From Bryobacteraceae bacterium (GTDB lineage Bacteria; Acidobacteriota; Terriglobia; Bryobacterales; Bryobacteraceae), in assembly GCA_030044325.1 (NCBI GenBank), contig JASHWA010000611.1, positions 1-12,152 of the forward strand: 12,152 nucleotides of DNA, in the 5' to 3' direction. Under the pieces are notes generated by a model. It had not been told where the DNA came from. It was given only the letters and a program-made list of their open reading frames with translations, and searched no databases. A program made the position numbers and the translations under genes. Of the stretch, positions 7,126 through 12,152 are shown piece after piece (the first letter of the stretch is position 1; every line of letters begins with the position of its first letter).

Positions 7126-7452
7126 TTAGGCCGACGGCGGCGCTTCCGGCGGATGCCCGTCGGAGGGAACCGCGGCTTCGCCGTTCACCAGGTCCTTCAA
7201 TTCCTTGCTCGGCTTGAAATAGGGAATCCGCTTGGCCGGAACCTCCACGCGCGCCCCCGTCTTCGGATTCCGCCCTACTCTCGGCTGCCGTTGACGCGTC
7301 CGGAAACTGCCGAATCCCCGGATCTCGATCTTGTCCCCGCCCCGTAACGCACGCACCACGCTGTCGAAAATTGCCTCGACGATTACCTCGGAATCCTTGC
7401 GCGTCATCTCCACCACGCGCGAGACCTCTTCGATCAATTCCGCCTTGGTCAT
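7126..7452 (-). CDS. IHF/HU-family nucleoid DNA-binding protein (probable IHF beta type)
   Basis: The 108-residue protein matches the family along its length: MTKAELIEEVSRVVEMTRKD helices, GDKIEIRGFGSF strands (39-50), and the DNA-inserting arm VGRNPKTGARVEVPAKRIP (59-77) with Pro63 at the kink position, then FKPSKELKD. It bends DNA and shapes the nucleoid as a dimer. The GRNPKTG form and the position directly after rpsA favour IhfB over HU, as in the E. coli rpsA-ihfB arrangement, but homodimeric HU-like behaviour is possible because no alpha partner is in the window. Residues 91-108 form an extra tail rich in proline, alanine and acidic residues. The start codon overlaps the rpsA stop (ATGA at 7449-7452), and a strong AAGGAG lies six bases upstream inside rpsA. 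Translational coupling to rpsA is likely. Confidence 0.93.
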   Translation of the reverse strand: MTKAELIEEVSRVVEMTRKDSEVIVEAIFDSVVRALRGGDKIEIRGFGSFRTRQRQPRVGRNPKTGARVEVPAKRIPYFKPSKELKDLVNGEAAVPSDGHPPEAPPSA

Positions 7453-9176
7453 CTTTCTCCTTTACCTCGCAAGCTCATAGCCTCCTCGATGGTCATGGTC
7501 GCGGCCGCGGCTTGGCGCTGATAATCCTCCAGGCGCGTCCGCTCCTCTTCCTCGGCCACGGCGCGCAAACTCAAGCCGATCTTCTTCTCGGCTTCATTCA
7601 TCTTGATGATCTTGAAATCGTACTCGTCCCCGATGGGCAGCGGCGATTCGGCGCCCGCGGCCACCCGATCCGGCATCGGCGGGATCTCCGATTTGTGGCA
7701 CAGCGCCTCCACCCCCGGCGCGAGCTCCACAAAAACGCCGAACTGCGCGGCCCGGCACACGCGCCCGCGCACCAGGTCGCCCACTTCATGCGAGCGGAAA
7801 AAGCTCTCCCACGCATCCGGCTGCAACTGCTTCACTCCCAGCGACAAGCGCCGGTTGGGCGCGTCGATGTTCAAAATGACGGCCTGCATCACCTGGCCTT
7901 TTTTCAAAACCTCGGAGGGATGCTTCACGTGCTTGGTCCACGATAAATCCGAAACGTGCACCAGCCCGTCCACACCCTCTTCGATCTCCAGAAACGCGCC
8001 GAAATCCGCCAGTTTCCGCACCCGCCCTTCCACCACGCTGCCGATGCTGTAGCGTTGCGCGACGGTGGTCCACGGATCGGCTTCGAGTTGCTTGATCCCC
8101 AGGGAAACCCTGCGTTCCCGCGGCTTCACCTCCAGCACGACGGCTTCCACCTGGTCGCCGACCTTTACCACTTTGCTCGGATGCTTCATCCGCCGGCTCC
8201 AGGTCATCTCGGAAATGTGGATCAGTCCCTCCACGCCCGGCTCGATCTCCACGAACGCGCCGTAGTCGGTGATGCTCATCACGCGGCCGATCACGCGGCT
8301 GCCGTGCGGACACCGGTCGGGAAGCGTCTCCCACGGGTCCGGCGTCAACTGGCGCAGCCCCAGCGAAATCCGCTCCTTGTCGCGATCGAATTTCAGCACC
8401 TTCACTGTCAGCTCATCACCGACATGCACCACTTCGCTCGGATGATTCACCCGCCCGTGCGACATGTCGCTCACGTGCAGCAGCCCGTCGATCCCGCCCA
8501 GATCCACAAACGCGCCGTATTCCGTCAGGTTCTTCACCACCCCGGTGACCACCGCGCCTTCAAACAGGTGTTCGAGCGCCGTCTGCTTGCGCGCTTTAAG
8601 GTCCTCTTCGATCGCCATCTTGCGCGAAACCACTACATTTCCGCGCCGCCGGTTGATTTTTAAAACCTTGACCGGAATGTCCTGCCCCACAAACTGATCC
8701 AGATCGTGAATCGGCCGGATGTCCACTTGCGATCCCGGCATGAACGCCGGAATCCCCACGTCCACCATCAATCCGCCCTTGGTTCGCTCAGTCACGCGCC
8801 CCGAAACCAGGAGCTGATCGCGCATCGCCCGTTCCAGCGTGTCCCAGATCCGCAGCCGGTTGGCTTTCGAAAACGAAAGCAGCACATAGCCTTCGGGCTG
8901 CGGCGCGTGCCGGTCGATCATCACGTCGATGGTGTCGCCCGCGCGCACCGTCACCGAGCCGTCCGCCTGCCGGAACTGCTCGATCGGCACCAACCCTTCC
9001 AGTTTGTAGCCGAAATCGACGATCACTTCCTGCGGCGTGACCTTGACCACATGGCCTTCAAGCAGCTCGCCTTCCGATGGAGGAGCCAGGTGGCCATACC
9101 CCTCCATCAGATGTTCGAGGTCATCTTCCATTGGGAAGTTGACATCGACATCCCGCTCATTCGCGCTGCTGGCCAT
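7449..9176 (-). CDS. rpsA: 30S ribosomal protein S1
   Basis: The 575-residue protein contains six S1 RNA-binding repeats, roughly at residues 36-104, 121-187, 206-275, 291-362, 378-449 and 465-539. Repeats 3-5 are the most regular, with YGAFVDLGGIDGLLHVSDMS, YGAFVEIEPGVEGLIHISEM and FGAFLEIEEGVDGLVHVSDL. Repeats 1 and 2 are more divergent, as in other S1 proteins where they anchor the protein to the 30S subunit through S2. Repeat 6 is weaker and includes a short insertion around 500-515. The length is close to the E. coli protein (557). A charged tail (EEEERTRLEDYQRQ and beyond) follows the last repeat. The start at 9176 is supported by GGGGAG six bases upstream and by a consensus promoter. 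It helps load and unfold mRNA on the ribosome. In some Acidobacteriota many mRNAs lack strong ribosome-binding sites, and S1 would matter there; that last point is inference. Confidence 0.97.
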   Translation of the reverse strand: MASSANERDVDVNFPMEDDLEHLMEGYGHLAPPSEGELLEGHVVKVTPQEVIVDFGYKLEGLVPIEQFRQADGSVTVRAGDTIDVMIDRHAPQPEGYVLLSFSKANRLRIWDTLERAMRDQLLVSGRVTERTKGGLMVDVGIPAFMPGSQVDIRPIHDLDQFVGQDIPVKVLKINRRRGNVVVSRKMAIEEDLKARKQTALEHLFEGAVVTGVVKNLTEYGAFVDLGGIDGLLHVSDMSHGRVNHPSEVVHVGDELTVKVLKFDRDKERISLGLRQLTPDPWETLPDRCPHGSRVIGRVMSITDYGAFVEIEPGVEGLIHISEMTWSRRMKHPSKVVKVGDQVEAVVLEVKPRERRVSLGIKQLEADPWTTVAQRYSIGSVVEGRVRKLADFGAFLEIEEGVDGLVHVSDLSWTKHVKHPSEVLKKGQVMQAVILNIDAPNRRLSLGVKQLQPDAWESFFRSHEVGDLVRGRVCRAAQFGVFVELAPGVEALCHKSEIPPMPDRVAAGAESPLPIGDEYDFKIIKMNEAEKKIGLSLRAVAEEEERTRLEDYQRQAAAATMTIEEAMSLRGKGER

Positions 9177-9220
9177 GGCCGCTCCCCGGTTTCAAACCGT
9201 TGAAGAATCAGTACTTCAGA

Positions 9221-9249
9221 ACTATAGCGGACAGGCAAGTCCTTGTCAA
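9221..9249 (-). promoter_or_regulatory. Near-consensus sigma-70 promoter of the rpsA operon
   Basis: On the minus strand a perfect -35 TTGACA (9244-9249) is followed after exactly 17 bp by TATAGT (9221-9226), a five-of-six -10 match. Transcription would start near 9214 and give a leader of about 38 bases containing the GGGGAG ribosome-binding site. This is the strongest promoter in the window and fits the high demand for S1. Confidence 0.88.
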
Positions 9250-9349
9250 CTTGCCCAATTCCGGCTAAATTCCCATCGTATTTAACATACCTTATTTCGA
9301 CTCTGCCGAATGGCCAAAACCGGTTGGTGGTGAGTGGTGGGTGGTGGGT

Positions 9350-9493
9350 CGACGGCCGTGCACCCTCGCGACGCTCAACCGCAGCCGACGACTAACTACA
9401 ATCCACGAACCCGTCCGGCGACGACGCCCGTGCACCCTCGCCAGGCTCAACCGCAGCCGACGGCAAACTACAAACCACGGACCCGTCCGGCGA
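9350..9493. repeat. 72-bp tandem duplication upstream of folD
   Basis: Copy one is 9350-9421 and copy two 9422-9493. They agree at 65 of 72 positions by my alignment, with no gaps. Each contains GTGCACCCTCG, CTCAACCGCAGCCGACG and CCCGTCCGGCGA. The seven differences are scattered, so the duplication is not fresh. The second copy ends 23 bp before the folD start. Confidence 0.9.
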
Positions 9494-9502
9494 CTCGCTT
9501 GC

Positions 9503-9508
9503 TACACT
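9503..9508 (+). promoter_or_regulatory. Possible -10 box for folD
   Basis: TACACT ends eight bases before the folD ATG at 9517, so transcription would begin at or just before the start codon. There is no Shine-Dalgarno in the region and no good -35, so a leaderless transcript is suggested but not shown. Confidence 0.35.
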
Positions 9509-9516
9509 CCAAATGA

Positions 9517-10401
9517 ATGCTGATTCTTGACGGAACCGCGGTCCGCACCGAAATTCTTGCGCGCCTCAAGCCGCGCATCGAAAAATTGCGCCGCCCGCCC
9601 GGACTGTCCGTCGTTTTGGTCGGCCACGATCCTGCTTCCGAAATCTACGTTCGCGGAAAGATCAAAGCTTCCGCCGAACTCGGCATTTACAGCGAGAAAA
9701 TCACCCCTCCGGAATCGATTTCGACCGATGACCTGCTGGCCGTCGTCTGCGAGCTCAACCGCCGCCCGGAAATCGACGCCATCCTGGTGCAGATGCCGCT
9801 GCCGCATCAGGTGGATTCTCGCAGAATCCTCGAATCCGTCGCGCCCGATAAGGACGCCGACGGTTTTCATCCCGTCAATGTGGGCCACATGGTCGCCGGA
9901 CGCCCGGCGCCGCGCGCCTGCACGCCCGCCGGCATCATTCAAATGCTCAAGTATTATCGCGTCCCCATGGACGGCCGCCGCGCCGTGGTGGTCGGACGCA
10001 GCGATATCGTCGGAAAACCCATGGCGATGATGCTCGTTCAGGAAAACGCGACCGTCACCATCTGCCACTCCCGCACTTTCAATCTGGCCGAGGAGTGCCA
10101 TCGCGCCGATATCCTGGTGGCCGCGCTCGGCCGGCCCGCCTATATCACCGGCGAATTCATTGCCCCCGGCGCCACCGTCGTCGACGTCGGCCAGTCCCGC
10201 ATCGCCGACCGCGCCTTTGCCGAACGCATCGGAAAGGCCGCCGAATTCGATCGCAAAGGCTCCGCGCTGGTGGGCGACGTCCATCCGCTCGAGGTGCTCC
10301 AGCGTGCCTCCGCCTACACCCCCGTCCCCGGCGGCGTCGGCCCATTAACCATCGCCATGCTGATGTCGAACACCGTCGACCTCGCGGAGCGGCATCAATG
10401 A
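9517..10401 (+). CDS. folD: Bifunctional methylenetetrahydrofolate dehydrogenase/cyclohydrolase
   Basis: The 294-residue protein interconverts 5,10-methylene-, methenyl- and 10-formyl-tetrahydrofolate with NADP, supplying one-carbon units for purines and initiator tRNA. All active-site residues known from E. coli FolD are present: Tyr44 and Lys48 in SEIYVRGKIKA, Gln92 in AILVQMPLP, and Asp115 in PDKDADGFHPVNVG. The nucleotide-binding loop is VVVGRSDIVGKP (157-168) and the C-terminal signature is PVPGGVGPLTIAML (269-282). The length is normal for the family. The chosen ATG gives MLILDG, which aligns with the family's start; an ATG four bases earlier (9513) is in another frame. No ribosome-binding site is visible. 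coaE follows after 108 bp of repeat-containing spacer. Confidence 0.97.
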   Translation: MLILDGTAVRTEILARLKPRIEKLRRPPGLSVVLVGHDPASEIYVRGKIKASAELGIYSEKITPPESISTDDLLAVVCELNRRPEIDAILVQMPLPHQVDSRRILESVAPDKDADGFHPVNVGHMVAGRPAPRACTPAGIIQMLKYYRVPMDGRRAVVVGRSDIVGKPMAMMLVQENATVTICHSRTFNLAEECHRADILVAALGRPAYITGEFIAPGATVVDVGQSRIADRAFAERIGKAAEFDRKGSALVGDVHPLEVLQRASAYTPVPGGVGPLTIAMLMSNTVDLAERHQ

Positions 10402-10411
10402 GAGAAATCGT

Positions 10412-10509
10412 TCGTGGTTTGCAGTCGGTGGTGGGTCGACGGGTCGTTGAAGCGCCGCGCCGGGCCCCACAGCCGGCGACGGACCACTCACCACAAGCCA
10501 CTCACTAAA
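10412..10509. repeat. Degenerate G-rich/C-rich repeat between folD and coaE
   Basis: The spacer contains CGTGGTTTGCAGT, then GGTGGTGGGTCGACGG (10427-10442), and closes with CCACTCACCAC and CCACTCAC. The G-rich head and C-rich tail are partly complementary and could fold on themselves. The 16-bp core is identical to one at 9340-9355 upstream of folD. It resembles low-complexity intergenic repeats rather than a gene. Confidence 0.6.
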
Positions 10510-11106
10510 ATGACCACAGTGGGCCTTACCGGCGGACTCGCCAGCGGAAAATCCTTCGTCGGCCATGCCCTCGCCGGCCTCGGCTGCTTCCTCGTTCAAG
10601 CCGACCAGCTTGGCCATCAGGTGATCGAACCCGGCGCCGAAGCCTACGACGCCGTGATGCGAGAATTCGGCACCAATGACCGCCGCGCCCTCGCCTCCAT
10701 CGTCTTTGCCGATCCCCAGCGTCTCGAAAAACTCAACGCGATCGTCCACCCCGCCGTCCGCGCCCGGACCCGCGCAATGCTCGAAAAGTTCGCCGCCGAA
10801 AACCCGTCCGGCATCGCCGTAGTGGAAGCTGCGATACTGATAGAAACGGGAAGTTACCGCAATTACGACCGCTTGATCCTGGCTGTTTGCCGTGAAGACC
10901 AGCAAATCGAACGCGCCATGTCCCGAGATCATATCACCCGTGAACAGGCCCTCGAGCGCATGCACAGGCAAATGCCTCTCGAAGAAAAAATGAAGTACGC
11001 CGATTACGTCATCGATACCTCGCAATCCAAAGAGCACACGCTCGAGCAAACCAGGGCAGTCTTCGATGCACTCAGTAAGCCCATGCCGCTCAAAAAAGGG
11101 GACTGA
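10510..11106 (+). CDS. coaE: Dephospho-CoA kinase
   Basis: The 198-residue protein catalyses the last step of coenzyme A synthesis, ATP-dependent phosphorylation of the 3' hydroxyl of dephospho-CoA. It has the P-loop GLTGGLASGKS (5-15), Asp32 in VQADQLGHQVIEPG at the catalytic position, LNAIVHPAVR (75-84), VVEAAILIETG (104-114), and the lid/base-binding region SRDHITREQALERMHRQM, followed by ADYVIDTS (164-171). The start at 10510 is chosen because the frame upstream, although open to 10414, encodes only repeat sequence unlike any CoaE. No ribosome-binding site precedes the ATG. The last residues (LKKGD and stop) are written by a long inverted repeat that begins at 11092, so the normal C-terminus may have been replaced or trimmed. 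Confidence 0.96.
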   Translation: MTTVGLTGGLASGKSFVGHALAGLGCFLVQADQLGHQVIEPGAEAYDAVMREFGTNDRRALASIVFADPQRLEKLNAIVHPAVRARTRAMLEKFAAENPSGIAVVEAAILIETGSYRNYDRLILAVCREDQQIERAMSRDHITREQALERMHRQMPLEEKMKYADYVIDTSQSKEHTLEQTRAVFDALSKPMPLKKGD

Positions 11107-11185
11107 CCACTCTGTCCCCCAAAAAGAACTACTTCAAACCCGGTCTCCGCCGCTTCAGTGCACAGAGCGGTCTGTCCCCTCTTTT
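11092..11185. repeat. Long inverted repeat across the coaE 3' end
   Basis: The left arm, 11092-11108 (AAAAAAGGGGACTGACC), pairs with the right arm, 11169-11185 (GGTCTGTCCCCTCTTTT), at 15 of 17 positions with a 60-bp spacer. A smaller hairpin inside the left part pairs GGGGAC (11098-11103) with GTCCCC (11114-11119). The A-run, GC stem and T-run arrangement could end transcription in both directions after coaE. The left arm includes the coaE stop codon. Confidence 0.7.
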
Positions 11186-11219
11186 GTGCGACCTTATTTA
11201 GGAATCTAGGACCGTCCGT

Positions 11220-12152
11220 ATGAATCTTCGAACCCTGCTGATCTCCGCACTCCTTGTCGGCGGATTCATCTACGTCACCGCCAAGCCCGGCTCGCTGTTT
11301 CACCGCGCCCTCGCCCCCATGGCGCCGCTGTGGAGCGAACCCCAGGTCGCCCACTCGGCCGGACTCGGCGCCGACGAGCAGAACAACATCGATATCTACA
11401 AAAATTCCAAAGACCGCGTCGTGTATATCACCAGCACCGTCTACCAGCGGACCTTCTTCTTCGGCGTTGAGCAGGGCCACAACCTCGGCTCCGGATTCGT
11501 CATCAATCCCGAAGGCCAGATCCTGACCAACAATCACGTGATCAGCGGCAGCAGCGAGATCGAAGTCACGCTTTCCGATCAATCCACGTATAAAGGAACC
11601 GCGCTGGTCCGCGACCCCCAGGACGATCTCGCGCTCATCCGGATCAATCCCAAAAAGAAGCTGCCGTTTTTGACCCTGGGCGATTCCGAGCACGTGCAGG
11701 TGGGACAGAAGGTGCTGGCCATCGGGCAGCCGTTCGGATTGAGGGGAACGCTGACGGTGGGCGTGATCAGCTCGCTCGGCGTGGATATCCGCGGCGAAAA
11801 CAATGAACCGCTCGAAGGAATGCTGCAAACCGACGCCGCGATCAATTCGGGCAACAGCGGCGGCCCGCTGCTCGATTCCTCGGGCAGCGTCATCGGCATC
11901 AACACCGCCATCTACGGCCCCAACGGAGGCAACGTCGGCATCGGGTTCGCCATGCCGATCAACCGCGCCAAGCTCATGCTCGAAAATTTCCACGCCGGCA
12001 AGAGTTTTGGAAAGGCGTGGTTCGGCGCCTATGCGGTGTACATTCCGCCGGGCGATATCGCGGAAGCGCTGCGGCTGCCGCGTTCCGGCGGCCTGTTGAT
12101 CCAGGAAATCGAGCGCGGCTCGGGCGCCGAAAACGCGGGCCTGCACCAGCCT
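11220..12152 (+). CDS. HtrA/Deg-type periplasmic serine protease (3' partial)
   Basis: The frame starts at ATG 11220 with TAGGA about eight bases upstream and runs open for 311 codons to the window end. Residues 1-20 form a signal peptide or membrane anchor (RTLLISALLVGGFIYVTA). A trypsin-like domain follows with all three catalytic residues: His106 in LTNNHVISG, Asp136 in DDLALIRI and Ser213 in NSGNSGGPLLD. Further family marks are GSGFVINPEGQILT, VLAIGQPFG and VGIGFAMPIN. From ~residue 258 the sequence AWFGAYAVYIPPGDIAEAL and GGLLIQEIERGSGAENAGL is the start of a PDZ domain, cut by the window edge; a second PDZ cannot be excluded. Such proteases degrade or refold damaged envelope proteins. 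Whether this is DegP-, DegQ- or DegS-like cannot be told from the partial sequence. Confidence 0.94.
   Translation, partial: MNLRTLLISALLVGGFIYVTAKPGSLFHRALAPMAPLWSEPQVAHSAGLGADEQNNIDIYKNSKDRVVYITSTVYQRTFFFGVEQGHNLGSGFVINPEGQILTNNHVISGSSEIEVTLSDQSTYKGTALVRDPQDDLALIRINPKKKLPFLTLGDSEHVQVGQKVLAIGQPFGLRGTLTVGVISSLGVDIRGENNEPLEGMLQTDAAINSGNSGGPLLDSSGSVIGINTAIYGPNGGNVGIGFAMPINRAKLMLENFHAGKSFGKAWFGAYAVYIPPGDIAEALRLPRSGGLLIQEIERGSGAENAGLHQP

Larger units (their letters stand above)
9177..9516. promoter_or_regulatory. rpsA-folD divergent spacer, described as a whole
   Basis: This 340-bp stretch has no credible gene. From left to right it holds the rpsA ribosome-binding site (GGGGAG, 9183-9188), the rpsA promoter (9221-9249), an AT-richer stretch (about 9250-9310) that could act as an UP element for rpsA, a GTGGTG-type degenerate repeat (9325-9349), a 72-bp tandem duplication (9350-9493) and a possible folD -10 box (9503-9508). 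Confidence 0.7.

Noticed and set aside
9350..9493. CRISPR array
   Set aside because: Only two directly adjacent 72-bp copies with no spacers and no cas genes nearby.
9334..9516. Open frame of 60 codons encoding a repeated Pro/Arg/Gln/Thr-rich peptide across the 72-bp duplication
   Set aside because: It arises because the 72-bp unit is divisible by three. There is no ribosome-binding site, the frame overlaps low-complexity repeat DNA, and differences between copies change amino acids freely.
10414..10509. N-terminal extension of CoaE
   Set aside because: The frame is open but encodes repeat sequence; the known CoaE start is immediately before the P-loop at the ATG 10510.
11004..12146. Long minus-strand open frame opposite coaE and the protease
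   Set aside because: The plus strand has the full HtrA catalytic triad and the CoaE C-terminus, so the antisense frame is a codon-bias artefact.
1..12152. Mobile element, phage or defence island
   Set aside because: No transposase, integrase, toxin-antitoxin, restriction or phage gene is found; gene content is mainly core metabolism and stress response.

Overview
The window looks like chromosomal DNA of an Acidobacteriota member of the Solibacter/Bryobacter group. The base composition is GC-rich. The first gene ends in the domain described as the 'Solibacter uncharacterized C-terminal domain' (TIGR03437 type). The housekeeping genes are interrupted by short G- and C-rich intergenic repeats of the kind I associate with those genomes. 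This placement is inference from gene content; there is no rRNA in the window to confirm it.

Layout. Positions 1-759 (+) hold the 3' end of a secreted beta-propeller-like protein with the Solibacter-type C-terminal domain. Positions 753-1538 (-) encode a two-part protein, a receiver-like N-terminus joined to a DUF3052-like C-terminus; it converges on the first gene with overlapping stop codons. Positions 1724-4198 (+) encode a long U32-family protein resembling RlhA/TrhP RNA hydroxylation proteins. A two-hairpin element (about 4199-4283) separates it from a convergent minus-strand pair: a secreted alpha/beta hydrolase (4284-5273) preceded by a Dps ferritin (5298-5921). Dps diverges from a Cu/Zn superoxide dismutase (6034-6558) across 112 bp, forming a small oxidative-stress block.

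Positions 6619-9176 (-) form a clear translation/nucleoid operon, rpsA, then an IHF/HU gene, then a HIT hydrolase. It is driven by a near-consensus promoter (TTGACA, 17 bp, TATAGT). The rpsA stop and the IHF/HU start share an ATGA, in the same rpsA-ihfB order known from E. coli. The plus strand then carries folD (9517-10401), coaE (10510-11106) and the beginning of an HtrA/Deg-type periplasmic protease (11220 to the window end), each preceded by repeat-rich spacer DNA.

No CRISPR array, IS element, phage gene, tRNA, rRNA or defence system is visible. The protein-coding content is mostly ordinary. The least explained material is in the spacers: a 72-bp tandem duplication before folD, a 16-bp exact match shared by the spacers on both sides of folD, a four-G-tract segment paired with a C-tract segment between sodC and the HIT gene, and a long inverted repeat that supplies the last codons of coaE. 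I do not see a convincing new multi-gene system. The best protein-level oddities are the receiver-DUF3052 fusion and the long U32 protein with two separate cysteine clusters.
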